Below, in pieces: positions 8,709 through 17,640 of a stretch of DNA of 64,000 nt. Source of the stretch: JAAYAE01 sp963678395 (GTDB taxonomy: Bacteria > Bacillota > Negativicutes > Acidaminococcales > Acidaminococcaceae); the NCBI GenBank assembly GCA_963678395.1, contig OY782827.1, positions 1,364,001 to 1,428,000 on the forward strand, in the 5' to 3' direction. A program made the translations under genes and the position numbers. The notes beneath the pieces were generated by a model. It worked only from the letters and a program-made list of their open reading frames with translations, was not told the origin of the DNA and did not search any database. The stretch's first letter is position 1. Each line of letters starts with the position of its first letter.

Positions 8709-10337
8709 CTACCTATTTTCTGTAAGAACAACCCATTTATCGTTGAATTTATGTTTTTGCCACTGTCGAGGCATATTTTTGACAAATTCAGCTACATCAT
8801 CTTCATAAACAATAGCCGCCACATTTTTTATTTCTTTGGTTTTTTGATAAGTGGAAAATGGCATTACATCCTTTACTGACCAGCTATAGGCCTTAGGGAT
8901 ATAATCTGCTACTTCATTGGCTTCAATAAGTTTTACTATACGCCTACCAGAGTAAAATACGGCTGAAGTAGGGTACCGTCCTGACGAAACTATATAAGTA
9001 TCTGCCGGCACTTGTTCTTTTAAATATAAAGCGGCAAAATAAGCAGAACGCAACCGCAAAAGCGGTTTACATATAACTTGAGCCGCTATGACATTAAAGA
9101 AAAAACCAACTACAGCAATAGTTGTTATAGTTTTTAGCCAATTTCCTCCACGCTTCCATATAACAAAACAGCCAATAAGATAGAGCAGAAAATAACTAAG
9201 AGCCAAAATGAATATTTTCTGAATATTATCCACTAACTCCGGTTTACTAAGCTTAATCCACTGGGCCGCTATTGTTAAAAGGCCAACGAAAATTAGATTA
9301 TATGCCAAAACTCCTTTTACTGCTAAACGTTCTTTTCGCTCTATAAAATATGCCGCTACTAAATACGCTAAAGGTAAAAATATTGGGTAAGTATAAGTTA
9401 TATACTTTGTAGCCATATTTTGATAGAAGAAAAATATTACAAAAACCCAGAGCAATAAAAATTTTTCTCTGGTTGCCGGTACTATCCACTTATTTGCTTT
9501 TCGCAAAGCATTCTTAAGCATCCCCGGCACAAATCCAATCCAAGGGAAAAAGGCCAGCATATTAATTAGTAAATAATAATAAATTACATTGTCCTTGGGA
9601 TGTTCTGAAACTGTAGCTCGCAAAAAGTTATGCGTCCCCAAAAAACTTCCTAGAAAATCCTGGTGCAAGTAAGTCATGGTTATATACCAAGGGCCTGCTA
9701 GCACTAGAAATAATAGTGTACCACTAACAAGCTTTGCTTTACGCAGCTCTTTCCAGTTGCGTTCCCACAAAAGAAATAGGACTATAACTAACCCTGGCAG
9801 CAAGAACCCAATTGGTCCCTTTGTTAATGTTGCCAAGGCAGAAAAAGCATAGGTTCCGTAATAATATTTTTTGTTAACACCTGAATAAGCCAAATAAAAA
9901 AACAGCAAGGTACCATTAAAGAAAAAAAACAAGGCTCCATCGGTAAGTATGGATTTAGAAATTAAAAAGAATTGAATGGTCGTAAGTATAATAACTCCGC
10001 TGTAAAAACCCACTTTTTCTGAATATAGCTTTTTGCCACCCCAAGTAGCTAATAATAATCCTAAAAGTCCTGTAAGTGCAGGGAAAAAACGAGCAGCAAA
10101 TTCCGTAAACCCAAAAAGCTTAAAACCTGAAGCAATCATCCAATATGCAAAAATTGGTTTATCATACCAAAACCGGCCATAAATTTGTGGTGATATCCAA
10201 TTACCACTTAGTACCATCTCTTTAGCAGTAAGAGAATAATTGGACTCTACACTGTCGGTAATAAGTAATGAACCATTTAAAAAGAATACCAAGAATATAG
10301 CAGCGGCCCAAAATATGAACCAATTTTTTTTAGACAT
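8709..10337 (-). CDS. GT39/ArnT-like membrane glycosyltransferase
   Basis: An integral membrane transferase of the dolichyl-phosphate-mannose/ArnT clan, 542 residues with about 12 hydrophobic segments. The first outer loop has the acidic ESNYSLTAKEM sequence and the conserved YDKPIFAYW motif, as in enzymes that move a sugar from a polyprenyl phosphate carrier onto lipid A or a protein at the outer face of the inner membrane. The start is set by GGAGGAG at 10341-10347 just before ATG 10337; an in-frame start 15 bases earlier lies in the ribosome site itself. The acceptor is not predictable. An ArnT-like enzyme is mild support for an outer membrane. Confidence 0.85.
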   Translation of the reverse strand: MSKKNWFIFWAAAIFLVFFLNGSLLITDSVESNYSLTAKEMVLSGNWISPQIYGRFWYDKPIFAYWMIASGFKLFGFTEFAARFFPALTGLLGLLLATWGGKKLYSEKVGFYSGVIILTTIQFFLISKSILTDGALFFFFNGTLLFFYLAYSGVNKKYYYGTYAFSALATLTKGPIGFLLPGLVIVLFLLWERNWKELRKAKLVSGTLLFLVLAGPWYITMTYLHQDFLGSFLGTHNFLRATVSEHPKDNVIYYYLLINMLAFFPWIGFVPGMLKNALRKANKWIVPATREKFLLLWVFVIFFFYQNMATKYITYTYPIFLPLAYLVAAYFIERKERLAVKGVLAYNLIFVGLLTIAAQWIKLSKPELVDNIQKIFILALSYFLLYLIGCFVIWKRGGNWLKTITTIAVVGFFFNVIAAQVICKPLLRLRSAYFAALYLKEQVPADTYIVSSGRYPTSAVFYSGRRIVKLIEANEVADYIPKAYSWSVKDVMPFSTYQKTKEIKNVAAIVYEDDVAEFVKNMPRQWQKHKFNDKWVVLTENR

Positions 10338-10446
10338 AAACTCCTCCGGCAAATATATGTTTTCTAATTATCTTTGCAATATAATACCATAAATAGAGAC
10401 TGTATTAAAGTAATTTACCTATTTGCCGGAATATTTCATTTCTGCA

Positions 10447-11850
10447 TTATGCCACTGGTTCTTCTACCGCATTACTAGCAGGCACTAAAATATAGGTCAG
10501 GCCATAGGTAATAATACAAAATAGCCACTCAGCATAAATAATATGTGGTAAAAACCGTACAGAGGGAACTAACTGCCACACAACTAAAACAATTAGACCA
10601 ACTAATAAAGTATTAAAACCTGCTGCTTTGCTGGTATATTTCGGGAAAAATAATGCCATTATAACAATAACGCTAAAGGCTGCTGTTAAAGACAACCCTA
10701 TCATAATAGTTCCCAATATTCCTGATACACTCATAGCCATAAATACTGTTAAAGCTCCTGAAATAATAATGCATAACCGCATTACCGATAATTGTTTTGC
10801 CTCACTGCAATTAGGATTTATAAATTTTTTGTAAATGTCATTAGAAAACATAGTGCCTGCACTTAAAAGCAAATTGCAAGCCGTAGATACATCTGCCGCC
10901 CATAACGCAGCTAAAGTAACACCTGCTAAAATAGGTTGAAGACCCACAACAACTTGAGGCAACGCAAGCGCTGCCTGTGCCTCTGGATAAGTTGCCTTGG
11001 CCACAATGCCTAAAAGTGCCGCCATAAACCCTACCGGGATCATCAAAATGCCGCCCCATATAAAACCTTTACGAGCAACAGTAGCTGTTTTAGCACCTAG
11101 AGAAATCTGAATTATACTTTGCAAGGAAAGATTTACCGTTATCAAAACAACAATCCAGGTTGTAATACCTTTTATACCCACACCGGCAATAGGATCAAAC
11201 CAAGGAACATTAGCTGGAAGCTGAGCAAGCAAATTTCCCATACCACCAATATTAGTTAATTGAATTATAGTAGCAACAGTAATACCACCATAAATAAGGA
11301 TTATATTCAATACATTTGCTAAACTTGCAGACCACATGCCGCCAATGAAAGTAATACTGATAAAAACCACGGCACTAATTAACATACCTGTGTGAAAGTC
11401 AAAAACATCAGGCATGATGGCGTGTAAAATACTGCCACCGGCTATATATTGTAAGGAAATAATAACTAATTGAATGACTATTTGACAAATAACTCCTAAA
11501 ACAACAGCCTTACTATCGTGGTAACGAGCAATAAGTTCTGAAATAGTAGTAATTTGTGCCGCACGATACCGTTTTGCTAAAAACGCTCCCATAACAATAG
11601 CACCAATACCCCAAGCAATGGTATACCAACCTGCGGACAGCCCTACTTTAAAAGCATGCTCTGATACACCTATAGTGGATGCACCCCCTACGGCAAGCCC
11701 TATGATTGTAACCCCTATAAGCGGTGCTGATAATTTTCTACCGGCCAAAGCGAAATTTTCTGTAGTTCCCTCACTACGTTTTTTGGCATACCAACTAATA
11801 GCAAAAAGGACTCCAACATACAAAATTAAAATAGCTAGTGAAATTGACAT
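10447..11850 (-). CDS. Sodium:solute symporter (SSS family)
   Basis: Na+-coupled permease of the SSS family, 467 residues with about 13 transmembrane segments. The early ENFALAGRKLSAPLIGVTI region is the typical SSS signature after helix 1. The start ATG 11850 is chosen because GGAGG lies 8 bases before it; an upstream in-frame TTG overlaps that ribosome site. The gene lies behind a T-box leader, so its expression should respond to an uncharged tRNA and the substrate is probably an amino acid. Which one is not certain: specifier-loop triplets that could be read are GTT, TTC or CCC (Val, Phe, Pro). Confidence 0.85.
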   Translation of the reverse strand: MSISLAILILYVGVLFAISWYAKKRSEGTTENFALAGRKLSAPLIGVTIIGLAVGGASTIGVSEHAFKVGLSAGWYTIAWGIGAIVMGAFLAKRYRAAQITTISELIARYHDSKAVVLGVICQIVIQLVIISLQYIAGGSILHAIMPDVFDFHTGMLISAVVFISITFIGGMWSASLANVLNIILIYGGITVATIIQLTNIGGMGNLLAQLPANVPWFDPIAGVGIKGITTWIVVLITVNLSLQSIIQISLGAKTATVARKGFIWGGILMIPVGFMAALLGIVAKATYPEAQAALALPQVVVGLQPILAGVTLAALWAADVSTACNLLLSAGTMFSNDIYKKFINPNCSEAKQLSVMRLCIIISGALTVFMAMSVSGILGTIMIGLSLTAAFSVIVIMALFFPKYTSKAAGFNTLLVGLIVLVVWQLVPSVRFLPHIIYAEWLFCIITYGLTYILVPASNAVEEPVA

Positions 11851-11911
11851 CTTGCATACCTCCAATAATAAAATAATATAAAATTTTTGCCGGAAGTCTT
11901 TTCTTCTAAAT

Positions 11912-12222
11912 AAAAAAGCCCTTCCTGCTTTTCACAGAAAGGGACGAATAATTTCGTGGTACCACCCTAATTGACGCAAAAAGCCAAAAAAAAAGAACCC
12001 GGCTTCTGGGACGAACATTAGCCGCGATACCACCCATTTGGAATGCATTGCATCCACTCAACTCCTTAACGCGGAAAACGATCCAACTTACTAGAGTTCA
12101 GTCGATAGCTCAAGAGGGAACTTCATCTGTAGTTTCGTTACCGGCTCTCACTATTCCGGCTCGCTTTAAGCTACGCAAACAAATTACTTTTCTCTATCAT
12201 TGCTTTGTCAATATTGATTTAT
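11912..12222 (-). promoter_or_regulatory. T-box leader with two tandem antiterminator modules
   Basis: A canonical Stem I is present (AATGATAGAGAAAAGTA start, AGCGAGCCGG and GTGAGAGCCGG apical motifs, CTCTTGAGC end). It is followed by T-box 1 (GGGTGGTATCGCGG, about 12021-12035) and a T9 run. About 65 bases later there is a second T-box core (AGGGTGGTACCACG, about 11955-11968) with its own terminator (CCCTTTCTG/CAGGAAGGG then T6, ending at 11912). The second module has no room for its own Stem I. Both bulges read TGGT, matching a tRNA ending ACCA. It leads into the SSS symporter gene. Confidence 0.85.
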
Positions 12223-12228
12223 GAGTAA

Positions 12229-12256
12229 ATTATAGCATGACTAGACAAAAAGTCAA
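12229..12256 (-). promoter_or_regulatory. Promoter of the symporter T-box leader
   Basis: Minus-strand TTGACT (12251-12256) and TATAAT (12229-12234) with a 16-base spacer. The left end of the ISLre2 element lies about 20 bases upstream, so the insertion just missed the promoter. Confidence 0.7.
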
Positions 12257-12299
12257 GGAAGTTAGAGTAAAATATTAGTTGGCAAAAGAAACAAAATAA

Positions 12300-12324
12300 G
12301 GAAGTGGATGTAAAATCCACTTCC
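12300..12324. repeat. Hairpin near the ISLre2 left end
   Basis: Perfect 10-bp inverted repeat GGAAGTGGAT/ATCCACTTCC with a 5-base loop. On the minus strand it is followed by a T-rich stretch, so it may act as a terminator or as a structure blocking read-through into the transposase. Confidence 0.6.
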
Positions 12325-12387
12325 CATAGTAGGAAAAATTCTTTAATATGTTAGTTGCTAGACAAAACATGTAAAGGAGTTCCTACT

Positions 12388-13848
12388 ATGGATATTGTAA
12401 ATGAAAGCTTGCCGACATTCAAGGATATTGAGAAAATAATTTTCAGCTATGTGTGCAGTGCTGCCGTCGAAATGGTGAAGGACTTGTTGGAAGGCTACGA
12501 TAGGAAGCTCATGGTCGAAAGAGATCGCAAGGCGTATAGGCACAAAGGTTTTAAGGCCAACCACATACGCTGCGTGTTCGGAGATGTCGCCTATAAGCGC
12601 ACGGTCTATGAGCACATTAACGAAGAAGGCAAGAAGGAATTCATGTACCTTCTAGATGATGCCATGGGCATGGAGGTCATCGGCAAGATGTCATATAACT
12701 CTGTAGAAGCAATGGTTAAAGCAGCCACAGAGGTAAGCTTCAGGAAAGCAGAATCTGCCGTTAATCTTACCAGCCAAATAAATATAAGCAGCCAAGGAAT
12801 TTGGAATACGGTGCAGGAATTTGGTAAAAAACTGGAAGCAGAAGAAACAGACATGGCCAAAAGATTAGAAGAAGATAAGCCGCAGACGGGTAAAGAAGCA
12901 CCGGTATTGTTCGAAGAAGCTGATGGTATATTCCTGCACCTGCAAAAGCCCTACCGCCCAAAAGAGGCCTCGGGCAAAGAGATAAAGGTCAGCACGGCCT
13001 ATGAGGGTATACGTAAGGGAAAAGACGGCAGAAATGAAGTCGTGGGAAAAGTTATGACCGCAGGTTTTGAAGAGGCAAAAGAGTTCCACCGCATAAGGGA
13101 AGCCATGATTCAAACAAAGTACAATACGGATGAAGTAAAGTACAGGTTCATTAATGGGGATGGAGCAGCCTGGGTTAAGCATCCTTATGATCCGTATACT
13201 ATTTACCAATTAGACAGGTTTCATGTGTTCAAGAAGATAATTTACGCAATAGCCGATACGGCTATGCGTAAAGAGCTAAAAGCATTGTATATGGACGGTA
13301 AAACGGAAGAGTTGCTGGCGAAAATAGACGCCTATGCAAACAGTGTTGCCAGTAATGAGAAGGAAGACAAAAGAGAAGAAAAAGCAAGAGCGTTGTACAG
13401 CTATTTGAGCAACAACGAGGCAGGAATAAAAGCTTATTTTGATATGAAGGAAAAGCTGCCTAAGCCGCCGGAAGGACTTTTATACGGCTCTATGGGTACG
13501 CAGGAAAGCCAGAACTGCTCGGTAATTACTTTAAGGATGAAGCACCATAAAGGCAGCTGGGGCATCCCAGGTGCAGGCTACATGGCAAAAATACTTACGA
13601 GATTAGAAAACAAGACCTTTTATACGGCTCTTGAACGCTATACGAGCCTTATAGACAGAGAAATAGTTGTATTTGCCAAAGATATTTTAAGTGCTGCTGC
13701 AATACCTAGGGTCGTAGGCAAAGGCAAGAAAGATGGAAACATCCGCAAGGGGCATTGGGCAATTGCAGACGCAAAGATGACCGGCAGTAGGAAATCTTTG
13801 CTAAGGGCATTTGGATATAGAGAATTTAGTGAGATAGCACATACCTAA
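12388..13848 (+). CDS. ISLre2-family transposase (UPF0236)
   Basis: Transposase of the ISLre2 family, 486 residues from the ATG at 12388, which has AAAGGAG 8 bases upstream; an earlier in-frame start adds 11 residues without a ribosome site. Recognisable family sequences include RKAYRHKGFKANHIRCVFGD (residues about 40-60), the FEEADGIFLHLQ region with an acidic pair, the INGDGAAWVKH motif and QLDRFHVFKKI, and the C-terminal SWGIPGAGYMAKIL region. It is longer than a DDE IS3 transposase and unrelated to it. No truncation is visible. Confidence 0.9.
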   Translation: MDIVNESLPTFKDIEKIIFSYVCSAAVEMVKDLLEGYDRKLMVERDRKAYRHKGFKANHIRCVFGDVAYKRTVYEHINEEGKKEFMYLLDDAMGMEVIGKMSYNSVEAMVKAATEVSFRKAESAVNLTSQINISSQGIWNTVQEFGKKLEAEETDMAKRLEEDKPQTGKEAPVLFEEADGIFLHLQKPYRPKEASGKEIKVSTAYEGIRKGKDGRNEVVGKVMTAGFEEAKEFHRIREAMIQTKYNTDEVKYRFINGDGAAWVKHPYDPYTIYQLDRFHVFKKIIYAIADTAMRKELKALYMDGKTEELLAKIDAYANSVASNEKEDKREEKARALYSYLSNNEAGIKAYFDMKEKLPKPPEGLLYGSMGTQESQNCSVITLRMKHHKGSWGIPGAGYMAKILTRLENKTFYTALERYTSLIDREIVVFAKDILSAAAIPRVVGKGKKDGNIRKGHWAIADAKMTGSRKSLLRAFGYREFSEIAHT

Positions 13849-13988
13849 TTTAGCTTATAACAACTTGGGAGGATGAGTTTGCCCAAAATTTTATGGAAAA
13901 TTCCATTCAACAATTAAAAATGCAAGATTTTTCCTACGAAGAAAGATTTGCCAACTTTTACTTGACTGATACGTCAAGGAAATTATGG

Positions 13989-14018
13989 TTGACAAGAAGA
14001 GGTATTTAACTATATAAT
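13989..14018 (+). promoter_or_regulatory. Promoter of the tRNA-Arg pair
   Basis: TTGACA (13989-13994) and TATAAT (14013-14018) with an 18-base spacer, 17 bases before the first tRNA. Confidence 0.75.
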
Positions 14019-14035
14019 ATCCCTTGTTAAGTTGT

Positions 14036-14112
<77 letters not shown>

Positions 14113-14134
14113 AATTTAATATTTTTCACATTAC

Positions 14135-14211
<77 letters not shown>

Positions 14212-14221
14212 AACTTAAATG

Positions 14222-14256
14222 AAGTGCATATCTTTTTAAAGAGATGCACTTTTTTT
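14222..14256 (+). terminator. Terminator after the tRNA pair
   Basis: Stem AAGTGCAT/ATGCACTT followed by a run of seven T. Confidence 0.75.
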
Positions 14257-14330
14257 ATTTATCATTTCGTCCTATAAGTTTTTCCTTACTCTAACAATTT
14301 ACACTATTTTCTATGTCACAGTTTGTTTCA

Positions 14331-14359
14331 TTGACATGGGCACTAGCGTTAGTTACAAT
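14331..14359 (+). promoter_or_regulatory. Promoter of lemA
   Basis: TTGACA (14331-14336) and TACAAT (14354-14359), spacer 17, about 45 bases before the lemA start. Confidence 0.7.
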
Positions 14360-14403
14360 TAGGGTATATATGATATACATAAAATTATTTTGGAGGTAAA
14401 AAA

Positions 14404-14958
14404 ATGAAAAAAGGAACTTTAATCATCATTGCAGTTATCATATTAGTAATAGGCATGGCATTTGGTAGCTACAATGGATTAGTAACAATGAATGAAAACG
14501 TAACCACAAAATGGAGTCAAGTAGAAAATCAATTGCAGCGCCGTAACGACTTAATTCCTAACTTGGTAAATACAGTTAAAGGCTATGCCGCACATGAAAC
14601 AGATGTCTTCAAATCAGTAGCAGATGCCAGAGCTAAATTGGCCGGTGCATCTACCGTGGCTGATAAAAGTGCCGCTGATGGCCAATTAAATGGTGCTCTT
14701 TCTCGTCTACTAGCAATTTCCGAAAGATATCCGGATTTGAAATCCAACCAAAACTTTGCACAATTGCAAGATGAATTGGCCGGAACAGAAAACCGCATTG
14801 CTGTAGCACGCAAAGATTATAACAGTGCTGCTCAGATGTACAATACCAAGATCAAATCTGTTCCTACTGTTTTCTTCGCAGGGGCCTTTGGTTTCCAGCC
14901 TAAAGATTATTTTAAAGCAGCAGAAAGTGCCAAAGCTGTTCCTAAAGTTTCCTTTTAG
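14404..14958 (+). CDS. lemA: LemA family protein
   Basis: Membrane-anchored LemA-family protein, 184 residues. An N-terminal membrane helix (about 4-26) is followed by the hallmark WSQVENQLQRRNDLIPNLVNTV segment region and a helical coiled domain with ENRIAVARKDYN near residue 138, then the FFAGAFGFQPKDYF motif near the C-terminus. The family has a mostly cytoplasmic or periplasmic helical bundle of unclear function. The start has GGAGG 8 bases upstream and a clear promoter. It is followed 43 bases on by a TPM-domain gene, a pairing seen in many bacteria, which suggests that the two act together in envelope quality control. Confidence 0.93.
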   Translation: MKKGTLIIIAVIILVIGMAFGSYNGLVTMNENVTTKWSQVENQLQRRNDLIPNLVNTVKGYAAHETDVFKSVADARAKLAGASTVADKSAADGQLNGALSRLLAISERYPDLKSNQNFAQLQDELAGTENRIAVARKDYNSAAQMYNTKIKSVPTVFFAGAFGFQPKDYFKAAESAKAVPKVSF

Positions 14959-15001
14959 TTAGTCTTTTTTACAATAAACGTTTTACGTTAGGAGACGAAC
15001 C

Positions 15002-15781
15002 ATGAAGAATTTACTGGCTCTACTGCTCTTAACCTTACAACTAATATTTTCTTGGAATCCTCTTGCTCAGGCACAAACAGCTATTCCGCCTAAGCCTACC
15101 ACAAACATCTATGTTCAAGATTATGCCAAGGTTTTAAGTTCTCAAACCAAGGCCACCATCAATGCTTATAGCTCTGCTATTGCAGACAAAACCAAAGCTC
15201 AAATCGTGGTAGTAACAATACCTACTCTCGATGGAGCAGCATTGGAAAATTTCTCCCTAAACATAATGCGCCAATGGGGTATCGGTGACAAAGAAAAGAA
15301 CAATGGTGTATTGCTCTTGGTAGCTGTACAAGACCGACAATCCAGAATTGAAGTTGGCTATGGTTTAGAAGGAGCACTACCGGATGGGCTAACAGGTCGT
15401 ATTCAAGATCAAGTTATGCTTCCCCTTTTCAAAAAAGGGGACTATGACAAAGGAATTATGCAAGGCTATGCCAGTGTTGCCAATGCTGTTATAAAAGAAT
15501 ATAACCTTTCTGCTGCAGATTTAAAAGTTGATCGCGTAGCCTCCTCACAAACAAACTCCCAAAGCAGCAATCTAGCGGCGGCCTTTGTTGCCCTGCCTTG
15601 GTGGCTTAAGCTACTCTTATTTGTGGGCTTTGCCGGCCTTATGATTGTTGACCAAATCTTTTTTGGCGGTATGATACTACGTACTATCCTCATATTATTT
15701 ATGCGTGGTGGTGGCCGCGGAGGCGGCGGTAGCTTCGGTGGTGGTTCAGGTGGTGGCGGCGGCTCTAATAGACGCTGGTAA
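15002..15781 (+). CDS. TPM-domain (YgcG-like) secreted membrane protein with Gly-rich tail
   Basis: 259 residues: signal peptide (about 1-25, ending AQAQ), then a TPM domain (about 35-155) with the typical NIYVQDYAKVLS start, IVVVTIPTLDG and NNGVLLLVAVQDRQSRIEVGYGLE region (shown only in part), one or two membrane helices around 195-235, and a tail made almost only of Gly with Arg and Ser. TPM domains are thought to be extracytoplasmic and have been linked to phosphatase or photosystem repair roles in other organisms; the role here is inferred only. Co-transcribed with lemA. Confidence 0.9.
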   Translation: MKNLLALLLLTLQLIFSWNPLAQAQTAIPPKPTTNIYVQDYAKVLSSQTKATINAYSSAIADKTKAQIVVVTIPTLDGAALENFSLNIMRQWGIGDKEKNNGVLLLVAVQDRQSRIEVGYGLEGALPDGLTGRIQDQVMLPLFKKGDYDKGIMQGYASVANAVIKEYNLSAADLKVDRVASSQTNSQSSNLAAAFVALPWWLKLLLFVGFAGLMIVDQIFFGGMILRTILILFMRGGGRGGGGSFGGGSGGGGGSNRRW

Positions 15782-15789
15782 TGAAAATT

Positions 15790-15833
15790 AAGAAGAGTAT
15801 GTGTGATTATTCCACATACTCTTCTTTTATTTA
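15790..15833. terminator. Shared terminator between the TPM gene and the racemase gene
   Basis: Perfect stem AAGAAGAGTATGTG/CACATACTCTTCTT with T-rich flank on the plus side and A-rich flank on the other, serving two convergent genes. Confidence 0.8.
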
Positions 15834-16538
15834 TAAAGCTCTCTAATGCAAGCTTCTGCCAACGCCTGTAGGCTGGAAACTGCCTTTTCCTGTGATAAAC
15901 CGGAAGCAGCATATCCCAAGGGGATCTCTGTACAAGCCAGCATAAGCGGTATTTCTTGCTCCGACCACAACTCTTCAACTACCTGTTTCACCAAATCTCC
16001 GGCAACAATCATATTATTAGCTTTTACCTCATCAATGCTTTTTTGAATCAACTGACGCTGCTTAGCATTAGGCAAGTGCAAAATTAAATTATGTTTTTGC
16101 GCATAGTCTTGATACAATCCGCTTTGAACCGTGCCTAAAGTAGATAGCATCCATACCCCTTCTTTGCTAAGTTTCTGCGCTGCCAACACCGTTTCTTCCA
16201 CAATATGTATAAGCGGCTTAGGTAAAGGCTCGGCAAATCGATCTATAAAATAGTGTGCTGTATTACATGGCACCGCAAAGATATCTGCCCCCATATTGGC
16301 CAACTGTACAAAATCTAAATAAAGTTTTTTTGCCGGACTTGGTCCTTTTCCCAAAATAGCCGTACTTCTATCAGGTAAATCACTATCAGCTATCATGTAC
16401 ACAACCGGATGTTCCTGATCTAACAAAGCTGGTGCTTTAGCAGCTAAAATACGGAGAAACTCCGCAGAAGCAGCACTGCCCATACCTCCAATAACGCCTA
16501 GTTTCTTCCCATTTTTAATAAATCTTTTTTTTTAACAT
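15827..16538 (-). CDS. Aspartate/glutamate racemase family protein, 5' end out of frame
   Basis: Cofactor-independent amino acid racemase; the two catalytic cysteines sit in VPCNTAHYF and LACTEIPL. The uninterrupted frame begins at about 16483 with MGSAASAEF, but the family start KLGVIGGMGSAAS lies upstream without an in-frame ATG. An ATG at 16538 with GAGGA nine bases before it would be in frame if the A9 run just after it were A8, restoring a 236-residue protein of normal length. Either one base is extra (error or mutation) or slippage at A9 is used. It lies 16 bases after serC. Substrate, Asp or Glu, cannot be decided. Confidence 0.8.
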
Positions 16539-16554
16539 TTTACTTATCCTCGCA

Positions 16555-17640
16555 TTATCTGTTAGCGAGATAGAAATTCTCCATAAACTCCGCTAACTTT
16601 TCACAACCTGCACGCGGCATAGCATTATAAATCGAAGCTCGCAAACCACCTACACTACGATGCCCTTTGAGGCCATTAAGCCCAATAGCATCTGCCTCTA
16701 ACACAAATTGTTTTTCTAGTTCTACCGTCGGTAACCCGAAAGTAACATTCATATAAGAACGGCTTGCCTTTTCAACAAAACCACGATAAAAATCTGAATG
16801 AGCATCAATAATATCATACACGAGCTTAGCCTTAGATATATTTCGTTCCTGCATAACAGTAAGCCCACCCTGTTTTTTTAACCATTTTGCTACCAATCCA
16901 ACAATATATACACCAAAAACCGGTGGCGTGTTATACAAAGAATTATTATCCATATGCACTTCATAATTGAGCATTGTTGGCAAGTTTTTATTTCTTCCTC
17001 TAATAAAATTTTTGCGTGCAATTACTACTGCTACGCCACCAGGGCCAATGTTTTTCTGGGCACCAGCATAAATAAGAGAAAATTTTTCCGTAGGAATAGG
17101 CTTGCTCAAAATGTCCGAAGATAAATCTGCAATTAATGGTATCTCCCCTGTATCCGGATATTCTGTATACTCTGTCCCCTCTATAGTATTGTTACCTGTA
17201 ATATGCAAATAAGCAGCATTGGCAGGAAGCTTTAGTTCACATAGCTTAGGTACACGATTGTATTTTTCTTCCTTACTGCTAAATAAAACCGTAGTTTCGC
17301 CGACCTTTTTAGCCTCTTTTACTGCTTTAGCAGAAAAAGAACTGGTATCTACATAAGCCCCTACTTTGCCCGCTGTTAAAAAATTCATTGGTACCATAGA
17401 AAAGTGTAAGCTGGCTCCCCCACCTAAAAACAATACACACCAATCATCGTTTAAACCCAAAAGTTCTTTTATATCAGCTTCTGCTTCGGAATTAATCCTA
17501 TCATACACAGGAGCTCTATGGCTCATTTCTAAAATCGACATACCAGAGTTTTGATAATCCAAAAGTTCTCGCTGTACCTCTTCCAAAACTTCTAGGGGCA
17601 ACATTGCCGGACCTGCACTAAAATTAAAAATTCGCTTCAT
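16555..17640 (-). CDS. serC: Phosphoserine aminotransferase
   Basis: PLP enzyme that transaminates 3-phosphohydroxypyruvate with glutamate to O-phosphoserine in serine synthesis. The 361 residues match the family. It begins with RIFNFSAGPAMLP, has the cofactor-binding GGGASLHFSM region at 73-82, and the Schiff-base Lys196 in YAGAQKNIGPGGV. The conserved C-terminal GHRSVGGLRASIYNAMP segment is present. Its start overlaps the DUF1015 stop by one base (TAATG), so it is coupled to that gene. No serA or serB is seen in the window. Confidence 0.97.
   Translation of the reverse strand: MKRIFNFSAGPAMLPLEVLEEVQRELLDYQNSGMSILEMSHRAPVYDRINSEAEADIKELLGLNDDWCVLFLGGGASLHFSMVPMNFLTAGKVGAYVDTSSFSAKAVKEAKKVGETTVLFSSKEEKYNRVPKLCELKLPANAAYLHITGNNTIEGTEYTEYPDTGEIPLIADLSSDILSKPIPTEKFSLIYAGAQKNIGPGGVAVVIARKNFIRGRNKNLPTMLNYEVHMDNNSLYNTPPVFGVYIVGLVAKWLKKQGGLTVMQERNISKAKLVYDIIDAHSDFYRGFVEKASRSYMNVTFGLPTVELEKQFVLEADAIGLNGLKGHRSVGGLRASIYNAMPRAGCEKLAEFMENFYLANR

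Larger units (their letters stand above)
12277..13956 (+). mobile_element. ISLre2-family insertion sequence
   Basis: An element of roughly 1.7 kb around one ISLre2 transposase gene. The ends share inverted AGTTGGCAAA (12277-12286 and 13947-13956) and, further in, a related GTAGGAAAAAT sequence on both sides. The exact termini and any target duplication are not certain. A hairpin near the left end may insulate the transposase from outside transcription. The reading frame is intact. Confidence 0.75.
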
